Of a stretch of DNA of 37,268 nt, positions 1 to 8,175 are shown one piece after another; within the stretch, counting starts at the first letter, position 1, and every line of letters starts with the position of its first letter. Below the pieces are notes generated by a model. That model saw nothing but the letters and a program-made list of their open reading frames with translations, did no database searches and had not been told where the DNA came from. The stretch comes from Deltaproteobacteria bacterium (GTDB taxonomy: Bacteria > Desulfobacterota > Desulfobacteria > Desulfobacterales > Desulfobacteraceae): contig JAADHV010000117.1 in NCBI GenBank assembly GCA_013151635.1, positions 1-37,268 of the forward strand, written 5' to 3'. A program made the position numbers and the translations under genes.

Positions 1-2
1 TG

Positions 3-104
3 GCCATAAACAAAGACAAGGATGCCCCTATTTTTTCCAAGTGCGATTACGGGATCTTAGGGGATATTTTTGACGTTGTACCTGTTTTGACGGAAAAGTT
101 GTAG
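3..104 (+). CDS. etfA: Electron transfer flavoprotein alpha subunit, C-terminal end (partial)
   Basis: Only the last 33 codons are in the window, in frame from base 3, ending with a TAG stop at 102-104. The peptide reads like the FAD-binding C-terminus of Etf[12 protein letters not shown], then [17 protein letters not shown], matching the family pattern in which Asn-Asp-Pro/Lys-Asp-Ala-Pro-Ile-Phe is followed by a Tyr-Gly-hydrophobic-Gly-Asp segment and a final Val-Pro-x-Leu-Thr-Glu. EtfA pairs with EtfB to carry electrons from flavin dehydrogenases. Its TAG stop is notable because tRNA-Pyl begins only 14 bases later; the tRNA is probably processed from a transcript that also carries etfA. 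EtfB would be expected just upstream, outside the window. Confidence 0.8.
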   Translation, partial: AINKDKDAPIFSKCDYGILGDIFDVVPVLTEKL

Positions 105-118
105 GAAAAATATTCAAC

Positions 119-191
119 GGAGGGTGGATCGGATGGGATCACATGGACTCTAAATCCATGCAGCCGGGTGCGACTCCCGGACTCTCCGCCA
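119..191 (+). tRNA. pylT: tRNA-Pyl, anticodon CUA
   Basis: The amber-decoding pyrrolysine tRNA. A perfect 7-bp acceptor stem (119-125 with 181-187, one G-U), discriminator G at 188 and an encoded CCA (189-191) are visible. Only one base (126) separates the acceptor stem from the 4-bp D stem (127-130 with 137-140), and the D loop is short (131-136). The anticodon stem is extended to 6 bp (142-147 with 155-160) with loop CTCTAAA and anticodon CTA at 150-152. The variable region is three bases and the T arm is ccggg/cccgg with a seven-base loop lacking the usual TTCG. These are the hallmarks of tRNA-Pyl, and pylSn follows at once. No convincing promoter is seen in the 14 bases after etfA, so co-transcription with etfA is likely. 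Confidence 0.96.
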
Positions 192-247
192 ATTTTTCAA
201 AGGGGCATTAAAACAGGAGCGTATACTTAATTTAAAATGGCTTGGTA

Positions 248-598
248 ATGGTTACCGGAAAAAAAGATATAAAACCTGTTAAAAAACGATATTACCGGAA
301 AAGGGTACCTGTTTTTAAGCTGATCGACAAGATCAAGCTGTGGCCGTCAAGAACAGGGCAGCTCCACGGGATTCGTTCAATAGAAATCACAGGAGGCATG
401 GCAAGGCTTACCACCCATTGCAACAAGGAGTTTGTCATCAATAATTCTTTAAACAGCAGGGCGGCTCGCTGGCTGAGAAATAAATGGTTTGCAGGGGTGT
501 GCCCTGAATGCGGGGTTCCCGGCTGGAAGCTTGAAAAGTATTCCGCAACATTGTTCAAGCGACACCATGGCTCCATGCTTCTGAAAAATAAAGATTAA
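248..598 (+). CDS. pylSn: Pyrrolysyl-tRNA synthetase N-terminal domain protein PylSn
   Basis: The separate tRNA-binding half of the bacterial split pyrrolysyl-tRNA synthetase; it binds the D/T arm side of tRNA-Pyl while PylSc catalyses. Of 116 residues, the block KLIDKIKLWPSRTGQLHGI, then THCNK, NSRAARWLRNKW and KLEKYSATLFKRHHGS agrees with the family as I know it from Desulfitobacterium PylSn. His and Cys residues (THC, CPEC, HH) are placed as in the zinc-binding site known for PylS N-domains. I prefer ATG 248; a TTG at 242 would add two residues, and neither has a strong ribosome binding site. It directly follows tRNA-Pyl and precedes the corrinoid protein gene, away from pylSc, so the two halves are made from different ends of the operon. 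Confidence 0.93.
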   Translation: MVTGKKDIKPVKKRYYRKRVPVFKLIDKIKLWPSRTGQLHGIRSIEITGGMARLTTHCNKEFVINNSLNSRAARWLRNKWFAGVCPECGVPGWKLEKYSATLFKRHHGSMLLKNKD

Positions 599-673
599 AA
601 ACCGGGCAGCCTGGGCAAATGGGCGGGATTCAAAAAAAAGATAAGCCTTTAAGGCAAAAGACAGGAGAAAAAA

Positions 674-1306
674 ATGGCAGATTTCAATGCAATGCAGGAT
701 GCTTTGGTCCACTGTGATCAGGGCAGACTTTTAGGACTTGTCAATACAGCTTTGGCAGAAGATACACCTGCAAAAGATATACTGAATCAGGGTTTGATCG
801 CCGGTATGGACATTGTGGGTGAAAAAATGGAAAATGGTGACATGTTTATCCCGGAAGTCCTCATGGCTGCAAAGGCCATGGGGGAATGCGTGGATATTTT
901 AAAGCCTCTTCTGGGCGAGGGTGAAGCCGCCAGGGGCGGTAATGTTATTATCGGAACTGTCAAAGGAGACCTCCACGATATTGGTAAAAACCTTGTGGGC
1001 ATGATGATGGAAAGTGCAGGCATGACCGTTCACAACCTGGGGGTTGATATCGGGCCCGAGGCATTTGTCAGTCAAATCAAGGAAAAAAATGCACGGATTG
1101 TCTGCCTGTCAGCGCTTTTGACAACCACCATGCCAATGATGAAACAGACCATTGACGCTATTACCGAAGCGGGTTTGAGAGACCGGGTAAAAATCATGGT
1201 TGGCGGGGCGCCCGTGACAAAGGCCTTTGCAGATGAGATCGGGGCGGACGGGTTTGCACCGGATGCTGGGTCTGCTGCAAGGCTTGCCAAAACCCTGGTT
1301 AATTAA
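674..1306 (+). CDS. MttC/MtbC-type methyl-carrying corrinoid protein
   Basis: A 210-residue cobalamin-binding protein that receives a methyl group from a methylated amine or related substrate and passes it to a second methyltransferase. An N-terminal helical cap (about 1-88, with LIAGMDIVGEKMENGDMFIPE) is followed by a Rossmann B12-binding domain with the lower axial ligand motif DLHDIGKN (His101), a SALLTTTM segment and a VGGAPV loop near 175. Length and layout match MtmC, MtbC, MttC and relatives; the sequence alone does not tell which amine is the substrate. It has a good ribosome binding site (aggaga) 7 bases before ATG. Its position inside the pyl operon indicates a role with a UAG-containing methyltransferase, which must lie elsewhere. 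Confidence 0.9.
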   Translation: MADFNAMQDALVHCDQGRLLGLVNTALAEDTPAKDILNQGLIAGMDIVGEKMENGDMFIPEVLMAAKAMGECVDILKPLLGEGEAARGGNVIIGTVKGDLHDIGKNLVGMMMESAGMTVHNLGVDIGPEAFVSQIKEKNARIVCLSALLTTTMPMMKQTIDAITEAGLRDRVKIMVGGAPVTKAFADEIGADGFAPDAGSAARLAKTLVN

Positions 1307-1314
1307 TTCGCCCC

Positions 1315-2421
1315 ATGGCAGATTTTAACCTGATCCGGGTTTTAAACAGTTCCCAAAAAGGGTGCCCCCTGGGAAAAAATGAGATAAAAAGCCTTCTTGG
1401 CCTTTCAAACCCGGAAGAAATCAACCTGCTTTTTAAGGCGGCCCGGAATATCCGCACCAGGCATTTTGGAACCAGGGTTTTCCTGTATGGATTTTTATAT
1501 TTTTCAACACATTGCAGAAATGAATGCAGGTTCTGCCAGTACAGGCATTCCAATAAATCCCTTGACCGGTACAGGAAAACAAAATCACAGATCATGTCGG
1601 CAGCCATGGAAATGGCAGGTGCCGGCGTAGACCTGATTGATCTTACCATGGGAGAGGACCCGGATTTTTATTCTTCAGAAAAATCCGGGTTCAAACCGTT
1701 TGTCTGCATGGTCAAAGATGTTCTGAAAAAAACCGGGCTTCCCGTGATGATTTCTCCCGGGACCCTGCCTGATAAAGTTCTTGCTAAAGTGGCCGGTGCA
1801 GGGGTAAGCTGGTATGCCTGTTACCAGGAAACCCACAATAAGGTTTTGTATGCAACCCTGCGGCAGGGACAGGACTTTAAAAAAAGAATTGAAAAAAAAA
1901 AGCAGGCCAAAGGCCTTGGAATGCTCATTGAAGAAGGAATTTTAACGGGTGTGGGAGAAACTTTGGATGATATTGCAGATTCAATTATATGGATGAGGGA
2001 TTTTCCTGTCGACCAGGCAAGGGTTATGACATTTATTCCCCGGAAAGGCACGCCAATGGCCGGCAGAAAATCCCAGGATAATTTAAGGGAGCTGATTATC
2101 ATTGCTGTCATGCGCCTTGTTTTCAAGGACCGGCTTATCCCGGCTTCCCTGGACATTGACGGGCTTTGCGGGCTGGAAGCAAGGCTTTTAGCCGGTGCCA
2201 ATGTGGTGACGTCTATTGTACCTCCCGGAAAAGGTCTTGCCGGGGTTGCCAGGAATTGCCTTGATATTGAAGATTCAAGAAGAACACTTGCCCGTATCCT
2301 GCCTGTATTAAAAAATTGCGGCCTGGAACCTGCCCTGCCGGGAGAATACCGGGCCTGGATAAAAAAAAGACAGGCTATGAACAGTGGAATTCCGGTAAAG
2401 ACCAGGGTAATGGCATGCTGA
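1315..2421 (+). CDS. pylB: Methylornithine synthase PylB (radical SAM)
   Basis: Catalyses the first step of pyrrolysine synthesis, the radical rearrangement of lysine to (3R)-3-methyl-D-ornithine. The 368-residue protein has the radical SAM cluster motif as Cys67-x3-Cys71-x2-Cys74 (HCRNECRFCQYR), followed by a biotin-synthase-like barrel (LTMGEDP, ETHNKVLY, GVGETLDDIADSI, FIPRKGTPM). Length and motifs match PylB. The start at ATG 1315 is only 8 bases after the corrinoid gene's TAA and has no good Shine-Dalgarno, suggesting translational coupling. The gene overlaps pylC by 7 bases (2415-2421). Confidence 0.94.
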   Translation: MADFNLIRVLNSSQKGCPLGKNEIKSLLGLSNPEEINLLFKAARNIRTRHFGTRVFLYGFLYFSTHCRNECRFCQYRHSNKSLDRYRKTKSQIMSAAMEMAGAGVDLIDLTMGEDPDFYSSEKSGFKPFVCMVKDVLKKTGLPVMISPGTLPDKVLAKVAGAGVSWYACYQETHNKVLYATLRQGQDFKKRIEKKKQAKGLGMLIEEGILTGVGETLDDIADSIIWMRDFPVDQARVMTFIPRKGTPMAGRKSQDNLRELIIIAVMRLVFKDRLIPASLDIDGLCGLEARLLAGANVVTSIVPPGKGLAGVARNCLDIEDSRRTLARILPVLKNCGLEPALPGEYRAWIKKRQAMNSGIPVKTRVMAC

Positions 2422-3560
2422 TTGCGGTTGTCGGGGGAAAACTCCAGGGAGTTGAAGCAGTTTATCTTGCCAGAAAAGCCGGGTGGAAAACCCTTGTAAT
2501 CGATAAAAATCCTGGTGCACCGGCAGCAGGTTTATGTGACAGGTTCCTGGAATTTAAATTCAGCTTTGATCAGCCAGTGCCAAAAGATTGTCCGAAAATT
2601 GATTTTATTCTTCCTGCAATCGAGGATGATGATGTGCTGGCCTTGGTAAATATCTGGGCCAAAGAGCAAAACATTCCCCTGGCTTTTGACAAGGATGCAT
2701 ACAGGATTTCAAGTTCCAAATTAAAGTCTGATGCGTTTTTTAAAAAAATGAATCTTCCCGCACCCCGTTCCTGGCCTGATTGCGGTTACCCTGTGGTGGT
2801 GAAACCGGACAAGGCAAGCGGCAGCCGGGGAGTCGAAGTCTTTAAGGATGCAAGCGCTTTTTTTTCAAGATTTCCAAACCGGAATATGCTTCAAAATATG
2901 GTAGTACAGGAATATATCAAAGGGCCGCTTTATTCTGTTGAAGTTGTTGGAAGCCCGGGCAGATACAGGGTGCTTCAGATCACTGACCTCAGTATGGACA
3001 AAGCATATGACTGCGAAAGGGTGAGTGCACCGGCAAAGCTTTTGTTAAATCAAATCACAAGGTTTGAAAAGATGGCCTTTTCTATTGCCGGGAATATCCA
3101 TCTTAAAGGAATTATGGATGTTGAAGCGGTCTTGAATAAAGATCAGTTAAAATTACTGGAAATTGATGCAAGATTTCCAAGCCAGACACCGATAGCGGTA
3201 TTCTGGTCAACAGGGATCAACATGGTTGAACTGCTTGGCCGTCTGGTTTTAAATGGGAAAATTTTAGATGATGAACCCGGATATGAGAGGTCTGTTGTTG
3301 TTGAGCATGTTCTGGTTTCCGGATCCGGTTTAGAGGTTTCAGGAGAGCATATTATGACCCAACACGGCCCTTTAACGATTCAGCCTGATTTTTTCGGGGC
3401 CAATGAAGCCATTACAAGCTATACCCCCGGGGCAGAAAAATGGGTTGCCACCCTGATATTCTCCGGCAGGTCTGATGCTGATGTGGCTTCCAGAATATTA
3501 AACTGCCATGAAAAAATTTTAAAATTTTATAATCCCGTGCTTCAGGAGCAAAATTTTTGA
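2415..3560 (+). CDS. pylC: 3-methylornithine--L-lysine ligase PylC
   Basis: An ATP-grasp ligase that joins 3-methyl-D-ornithine to the epsilon amine of L-lysine, the second step of pyrrolysine synthesis. The protein (381 residues from ATG 2415) opens with a nucleotide-fold segment LIAVVGGKLQGVEAVYLA, then has ATP-grasp features PVVVKPDKASGSRGVEVF and the metal/ATP site region IMDVEAVLN...LLEIDARFPSQTP. ATG 2415 lies inside the last codons of pylB (overlap ATGCTGA) and gives the family N-terminus; the longer reading from 2316 runs through pylB and is not credible. The stop TGA at 3558-3560 overlaps the TTG start of pylD. Confidence 0.94.
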   Translation: MLIAVVGGKLQGVEAVYLARKAGWKTLVIDKNPGAPAAGLCDRFLEFKFSFDQPVPKDCPKIDFILPAIEDDDVLALVNIWAKEQNIPLAFDKDAYRISSSKLKSDAFFKKMNLPAPRSWPDCGYPVVVKPDKASGSRGVEVFKDASAFFSRFPNRNMLQNMVVQEYIKGPLYSVEVVGSPGRYRVLQITDLSMDKAYDCERVSAPAKLLLNQITRFEKMAFSIAGNIHLKGIMDVEAVLNKDQLKLLEIDARFPSQTPIAVFWSTGINMVELLGRLVLNGKILDDEPGYERSVVVEHVLVSGSGLEVSGEHIMTQHGPLTIQPDFFGANEAITSYTPGAEKWVATLIFSGRSDADVASRILNCHEKILKFYNPVLQEQNF

Positions 3561-4390
3561 CCCGGTTAAAAACAAGTGATATCAGCAATATCCCATCCTG
3601 CCTTGCAGCCTACAATGAACAACTTTTGAAAATGACAGGCAGATCCCTTATGGGAATTGCCTGCCATGCCTGTGGAAAGGATGAAAGTAAGATAAGGCAC
3701 AGGATGGAGTCTTTCATGATCCATGTTGTGCCGGTCACGGCAGGCCAGGGTATTATAAGAGATTTTGGACAAATAGTAACAGCAATACTTGAGTTTTTGG
3801 GATTTGCTGCCATTGTGTCTGATTTTTCTGATACATCAGGTGTTGCAAAGGCCTTTGAAGACAATGCAGATGCAATCATGATGGCTGATGACAAAAGATT
3901 TGTGGGATTAAATTTAAAAACAAGGTTAGTGACAGATAATTCAGAGGCTACAGGCAGGGCTTTTGCCGCAGCCCTGGATCTTATGGCCAAAGGGGTCAGG
4001 GACATAAAAGTTCTGGTTTTAGGGTGTGGCCAGGTTGGGGGATCTGCTGCTGCAATGCTTTTGTCTTCAGGGGCAGAACTTTCTTTGTATGACATTCAAT
4101 CCCGGGCTGCACAAGGTTTGAAAAAAAAGCTTTCCCTGTACCCTGGTGGTGACAGAATCATCATTGAAGAGGATGCAGACACTGCTCTGTCAAACTGTGA
4201 ATATGTCCTGGAAGCCACACCTTGTGCAGACACCATCTCTGATGAGCAAATTTCAGACCATATGCTTATTGCAGCTGCCGGTGTGCCCCTGGGAATTTCC
4301 AGAAAAGGACGTGAGATATTAAAGGGCCGTCTTGTCCATGATAAACTGGAACTGGGTGTTGCTGCCATGGCAATTTCCCTTTTTTTATGA
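3557..4390 (+). CDS. pylD: Pyrrolysine synthase PylD
   Basis: An NAD-dependent dehydrogenase that oxidises L-lysine-N-epsilon-3-methylornithine and closes the ring to give pyrrolysine. The 277-residue protein has an N-terminal domain unique to PylD (HACGKDESKI, VPVTAGQGIIRDFGQIV) and a C-terminal Rossmann fold with VLGCGQVGGSAAAML near residues 155-170 and LYDIQSRA. The start is TTG at 3557, overlapping the pylC stop (TTGA); AGGAG at 3544-3548 sits 8 bases upstream and supports it. A stretch of poly-A in the DNA (4120-4128) lies within an intact frame, so no frameshift is inferred. Confidence 0.94.
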   Translation: MTRLKTSDISNIPSCLAAYNEQLLKMTGRSLMGIACHACGKDESKIRHRMESFMIHVVPVTAGQGIIRDFGQIVTAILEFLGFAAIVSDFSDTSGVAKAFEDNADAIMMADDKRFVGLNLKTRLVTDNSEATGRAFAAALDLMAKGVRDIKVLVLGCGQVGGSAAAMLLSSGAELSLYDIQSRAAQGLKKKLSLYPGGDRIIIEEDADTALSNCEYVLEATPCADTISDEQISDHMLIAAAGVPLGISRKGREILKGRLVHDKLELGVAAMAISLFL

Positions 4391-4405
4391 GAAAAGGAAA
4401 AGGAG

Positions 4406-5257
4406 ATGATATTGAATGATTTAACATGGACAAATACCCAGGCAAGAAGACTTAAGGAACTGGGAGTTGGCCTTGATGATTTCCCGGGTTTTTTTTCAAC
4501 GCTTGGTGAAAGGGACAAATTATTCCAGAAGATTGAAAAAAAAAAGGTCAGAAAAGAAAGGGCAAGATTAAAAAAATTTCTTGTCAAAGGAGGAAAAACA
4601 AGCCTGGAAAGCCTTGTGGATGACATTTCCCTGGCACTTTGCAAGCATGGTTTTACAAGGGTTGCAACGCCTGTAATCATATCAATGTCGGCTTTGGCAA
4701 AGATGACGGTTGATAAAGATAACCCCCTTTTCCACCAGGTCTACAAAATAAATGAAAAACAATGTTTAAGGCCCATGCTGGCCCCCAGCCTGTACAGCCT
4801 TATGGTTGATTTTTGCAGGGTTGACCACCGGCCGATCAGGTTTTTTGAGATAGGGTCCTGCTTTAGAAAAGAGTCTGACGGTGCAAGGCATAACAAAGAG
4901 TTTACAATGCTTAATCTTGTGGAAATGGGGACAGCCCCGGAAAAGCGGTATGAAAGGCTGGAAGAGCTTTCCAGGCTTATTGTAAAAACAGCCGGTATTA
5001 ATGATTTCAGATTTGAAAAGGAAGATTCCAGGGTATATGGAACAACCCTGGATGTGGTGTCAGGCAAAGAAAGCCTGGAGCTTGCTTCAGGGGCCATGGG
5101 ACCTCATCCACTTGATGCGGCATGGGGTATTACAGATACATGGGTTGGGATCGGGTTCGGGATTGAAAGACTTTTGATGGCTTCAAAAGGGGACACCTCC
5201 ATTGGCAGGTGGGCAAAAAGCCTGTCATATTTAGATGGTATGCGTTTAAGCATCTAA
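4406..5257 (+). CDS. pylSc: Pyrrolysyl-tRNA synthetase catalytic domain PylSc
   Basis: The catalytic half of the split pyrrolysyl-tRNA synthetase, a class II enzyme of the PheRS-like subclass that attaches Pyl to tRNA-Pyl. In 283 residues one sees an N-terminal helical region, then VATPVIISMSALAKMT, motif 2 as FEIGSCFRKESDGARHNKEFTML in the usual place, and motif 3 as WVGIGFGIERLLM with the closing AKSLSYLDGMRLSI. These agree with Desulfitobacterium PylSc as I recall it. AGGAG (4401-4405) directly abuts ATG 4406, so the in-frame TTG at 4412, which is better spaced, could be the true start; the difference is two residues. Together with PylSn at 248-598 it forms a complete synthetase. Confidence 0.95.
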   Translation: MILNDLTWTNTQARRLKELGVGLDDFPGFFSTLGERDKLFQKIEKKKVRKERARLKKFLVKGGKTSLESLVDDISLALCKHGFTRVATPVIISMSALAKMTVDKDNPLFHQVYKINEKQCLRPMLAPSLYSLMVDFCRVDHRPIRFFEIGSCFRKESDGARHNKEFTMLNLVEMGTAPEKRYERLEELSRLIVKTAGINDFRFEKEDSRVYGTTLDVVSGKESLELASGAMGPHPLDAAWGITDTWVGIGFGIERLLMASKGDTSIGRWAKSLSYLDGMRLSI

Positions 5258-5325
5258 GTTTGATATGATCATAACTTGACAGGTACAGAATTCTATGGGT
5301 TTTAAGTTTGAAAAAGAAAAGTGAA

Positions 5326-6918
5326 ATGCCGGAAAAGAAATGTCAGATTCGTATCCTGCCCCGTGGCAGGCTGGTTGAAGCAAGAGCCGGAACAAACCTT
5401 ATGGAATCGCTCATGGACCAGGGTATTTTTTTAAGATCAGACTGTGGCGGTAAAGGTATCTGTAAAAAATGCCGGGTCAAGGTTGCTTCCCGAAACAGCG
5501 GCCTTGAATTAAAAAAGGCGTGTACCTTTATGGTTTCAGAGGATGTGGCAATCAAGATCCCGGAAATTTCCATGTTGTCCTCCCATATAATCAACAAAGC
5601 ACCTGTATCTCTTGGCCCGGCTTTTAAAAAAAAATTCAGGAATGCCAGGGGAAAAAAGCGCTGGGGTATTGCAGCAGACATTGGCACCACAACCATTGCC
5701 GTATACCTTTGTGACATCAAAAGGGGCAGGGTGATCTCATCTCTATCCGTAAAAAATCCCCAGGCATTATATGGTGATGATGTTATGAGCAGGATCAGTG
5801 CCATAGCCAGGGACAAGAAAAATCTCGGGCATTTGCAGAAACTTGTTGTCCGGGCAGTGGAATGGGGGATTAAAAAACTTCTGGCCCGCTTTGACCAAAA
5901 AGAGGCAATGATCTCTAAAGCCCTGGCAGTCGGTAACCCGACAATGATTCATATATTGGCCGGGATTGATCCCGAATCAATTGGAGTTTTTCCTTACCTG
6001 CCTGCTTTTTATGAAGCCAAAAATTTCAGGTCAAGTGATCTGGGCTTTAAAATAAAAGATTTCTCAATTCAGGTTCTGCCCCAGGTATCTGGTTTTATCG
6101 GGGGGGATATCCTCAGTGCTGCAATTGCAATTGGCCTTGAACAAAAGCCTGAAGGAACTTTGCTTATTGATCTTGGCACCAATGGTGAACTTATGCTGAA
6201 GGGGAAAGACAGGCTGTTTGCAACTTCCTGTGCAACCGGCCCTGCGTTTGAAGGCGCTTCTCTTTCCTGCGGGATGCAGGCTGTTCCCGGCGCTATCAAT
6301 AAAGTGCAGATAAAAACCATGGAAGGTCTACCCGGATACACATTTATCAACCCTTCAAACTCTCCAGGTCTGAAGCCGTCAGGAATATGCGGGACAGGAG
6401 TTATCAGTGCCGTAGCCCAATTTTGTAAAAAATCCATAATCGAACCTGGCGGGCTTTTTAATAAAGACGGCAATATTTTTTCACTGAAAAAGGATGATCA
6501 AGGGAAAATGCAATACATGCTTGCCCCTGAGGGAGTAGCTGAAGATAATGCCGTTTTTATCAGCCAGAAAGATATCCGTTCTGTCCAGCTTGGCAAGGCA
6601 GCCCTTATAACGGGCATTGAATTTTTGTTAAAAGAGGCAGGACTTGTCAAGCCTGGAAAAATCATTATCGCTGGTGCTTTTGGAACTTACCTTGACAAGG
6701 AAGACATGACAGGTCTTGGAATGATTCCGCCTATGGAGCCCGGCCAGGTTGAATTTTCAGGCAACCTGGCCGGGGCCGGGGCTGTTATGGCACTTTGCGA
6801 CAAGACCTTTACAGGGGAGGCAATTAAAATGGCAGCTAAAATTTCTGTTGTGGATCTTGCCTGCAACAGGGATTTCCAGGAAGTTTTTATAAATAAACTG
6901 AGTTTTCTTTCATATTGA
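5326..6918 (+). CDS. RACo-type corrinoid activation protein (2Fe-2S and ASKHA ATPase)
   Basis: An ATP-dependent reductive activator that returns inactive Co(II) corrinoid proteins to Co(I). The N-terminus is a [2Fe-2S] ferredoxin-like domain with Cys40, Cys46, Cys49 and Cys66 (DCGGKGICKKC...AC). After a linker comes a DUF4445/ASKHA ATPase: ADIGTTTIAVYLCD, GNPTMIHIL, LLIDLGTNGELML, SGICGTGVISAVA and IIAGAFGTYLD. Unlike archaeal RamA, which carries C-terminal 4Fe-4S clusters, the cluster here is an N-terminal 2Fe-2S as in bacterial RACo. The start could be ATG 5326 or TTG 5308; neither has a clear ribosome binding site. It follows pylSc by 68 bases and probably serves the corrinoid protein at 674-1306. 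Confidence 0.88.
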   Translation: MPEKKCQIRILPRGRLVEARAGTNLMESLMDQGIFLRSDCGGKGICKKCRVKVASRNSGLELKKACTFMVSEDVAIKIPEISMLSSHIINKAPVSLGPAFKKKFRNARGKKRWGIAADIGTTTIAVYLCDIKRGRVISSLSVKNPQALYGDDVMSRISAIARDKKNLGHLQKLVVRAVEWGIKKLLARFDQKEAMISKALAVGNPTMIHILAGIDPESIGVFPYLPAFYEAKNFRSSDLGFKIKDFSIQVLPQVSGFIGGDILSAAIAIGLEQKPEGTLLIDLGTNGELMLKGKDRLFATSCATGPAFEGASLSCGMQAVPGAINKVQIKTMEGLPGYTFINPSNSPGLKPSGICGTGVISAVAQFCKKSIIEPGGLFNKDGNIFSLKKDDQGKMQYMLAPEGVAEDNAVFISQKDIRSVQLGKAALITGIEFLLKEAGLVKPGKIIIAGAFGTYLDKEDMTGLGMIPPMEPGQVEFSGNLAGAGAVMALCDKTFTGEAIKMAAKISVVDLACNRDFQEVFINKLSFLSY

Positions 6919-6935
6919 TGGCAATGTATAGAAGA

Positions 6936-7691
6936 TCATCCATGGTGAATATTGTTGTTTTCCCTTCGCTGGTTTTCCGTCCAGTCGATCCTGCTCATCA
7001 TTCCACGGATAATCCTGACATCCCTGGACGTGAGTCCGGCAGTGCCGAAGATCCGCCTGAACGTTCTTAAGAGGTGATCCGGGTTCTGTTTATCAAGAAA
7101 ATCAATCTTTAAAAGAGTTTCTTTCATATGGGTGAACATATTTTCAATTTCACTCCCCCTGGCAAGCTTTTTAGGGGGTGGATCGTAAAATTTTCCACCA
7201 AGGTCTGATTTTAAGGAGACTTCATATAAAAGGACAGCCAGCGCATGGCTCAAATTCATGGACGGGTATGCATCATTAGTCGGGATTGTAATAAAATGCT
7301 GGCAAAGATCAAGGTCTTTTGTTTCAAGCCCTGTGTCTTCAGGGCCCAATACCATGGCGCAACTTAGTTTTTCATCTGACTGTCTCAATTTTTCTGCGGC
7401 GCCGGACGGTGTGAAAAAATTGTTCCGGTATTTGCCAAACCGCCGGGTCGTGCCAAAAGCGATCTGTATATCTGAAAGTGCAGCTTTAAGATCATCAAAA
7501 ATCAGGGCTTTTTCAAGAACCGTGAATGCGCTCAAGGCCATTTTTTTTGCCAGAAGGGATTTATAATGTTTTGTAGGGTTTACAAGCCTGAGCTTTGTAA
7601 ACCCAAAATTCATCATGGTCCTGCAAACAGACCCTATGTTAATCGGCCCTTGTGGCTCAACAAGTATAACTATAAAGTTTTCAGGTTTCAT
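6936..7691 (-). CDS. trmJ: TrmJ-type tRNA (cytidine/uridine-2'-O-)-methyltransferase
   Basis: A SPOUT-fold RNA 2'-O-methyltransferase. The N-terminal half carries VILVEPQGPINIGSVCRTM (motif 1 with conserved Asn and Arg), a central GTTRR, then CAMVLGPEDTGL (motif 2) and ITIPTNDAYPSMNLSHALAV (motif 3), the classic TrmH/TrmJ knot. The C-terminal helical extension (about 170-251) with RTFRRIFGTAGLTSRDVRIIRGM is typical of TrmJ, which methylates position 32 of tRNAs. ATG 7691 is favoured over GTG 7697. It is the last gene of a minus-strand run and ends 17 bases from the convergent corrinoid activase gene with no obvious terminator between them. Confidence 0.88.
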   Translation of the reverse strand: MKPENFIVILVEPQGPINIGSVCRTMMNFGFTKLRLVNPTKHYKSLLAKKMALSAFTVLEKALIFDDLKAALSDIQIAFGTTRRFGKYRNNFFTPSGAAEKLRQSDEKLSCAMVLGPEDTGLETKDLDLCQHFITIPTNDAYPSMNLSHALAVLLYEVSLKSDLGGKFYDPPPKKLARGSEIENMFTHMKETLLKIDFLDKQNPDHLLRTFRRIFGTAGLTSRDVRIIRGMMSRIDWTENQRRENNNIHHG

Positions 7692-7707
7692 TCCCACCGT
7701 CTTTTTT

Positions 7708-8154
7708 TTATTTTTCTTTTGTATCCAGGAGTATTGTGACAGGCCCCTGGTTGATCAAAGAAACATCCATCATTGCCTTGAAAACACCTGATTTTGTAAC
7801 AACACCCAGGTCTATTGCCCTGGCGATAAAGTATTCATAAAGGTCTTTTGCTTTTTTGGGGGAAGCCGCCTTTGTAAAGGAGGGTCTCCTGCCTTTCCGG
7901 CAATCTGCCAGAAGCGTAAACTGGGACACCACTAAAAGCTCTCCTTTCATGTCCTTAAGGGAAATATTCATCCTTTTGCTGTCATCTTCAAAGATCCTGA
8001 GGTTAATGATTTTTTCCACAAGGAAATCCGCATCTTTTTTTGTATCATCGTCCCGGATTCCCAGCAGTACCAGAAGCCCGCCGCCAATATTGGAAACAAT
8101 TTTATTTTCAACCACAACATGAGATTTTTTTACCTTTTGAACCACAGCTTTCAT
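7708..8154 (-). CDS. dtd: D-aminoacyl-tRNA deacylase
   Basis: Hydrolyses D-amino acids (and glycine mischarged on tRNA-Ala) from tRNA, a proofreading function in the cytoplasm. The 148-residue protein starts MKAVVQKVKKSHVVV, typical of Dtd, has the catalytic segment LLVVSQFTLLADCRKGRRPSF and the cross-subunit Gly-cisPro motif as NQGPVTILLDT at the C-terminus. ATG 8154 is chosen because AAGGA lies 7 bases upstream; an in-frame ATG at 8169 would add five residues and overlaps that site. It sits between the phosphatase and trmJ genes in a minus-strand operon. Confidence 0.92.
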   Translation of the reverse strand: MKAVVQKVKKSHVVVENKIVSNIGGGLLVLLGIRDDDTKKDADFLVEKIINLRIFEDDSKRMNISLKDMKGELLVVSQFTLLADCRKGRRPSFTKAASPKKAKDLYEYFIARAIDLGVVTKSGVFKAMMDVSLINQGPVTILLDTKEK

Positions 8155-8175
8155 TTGTTTTTCCTTCATGAAATT

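Noticed and set aside
70-116. TTGACG boxes in the end of etfA as a promoter for tRNA-Pyl
   Set aside because: No acceptable -10 box lies at proper spacing; the best one would start transcription inside the tRNA.
1315-1329. The near-identical first five codons (MADFN) of the corrinoid gene and pylB
   Set aside because: The match is only about 15 bases and the proteins are unrelated beyond it; probably chance.
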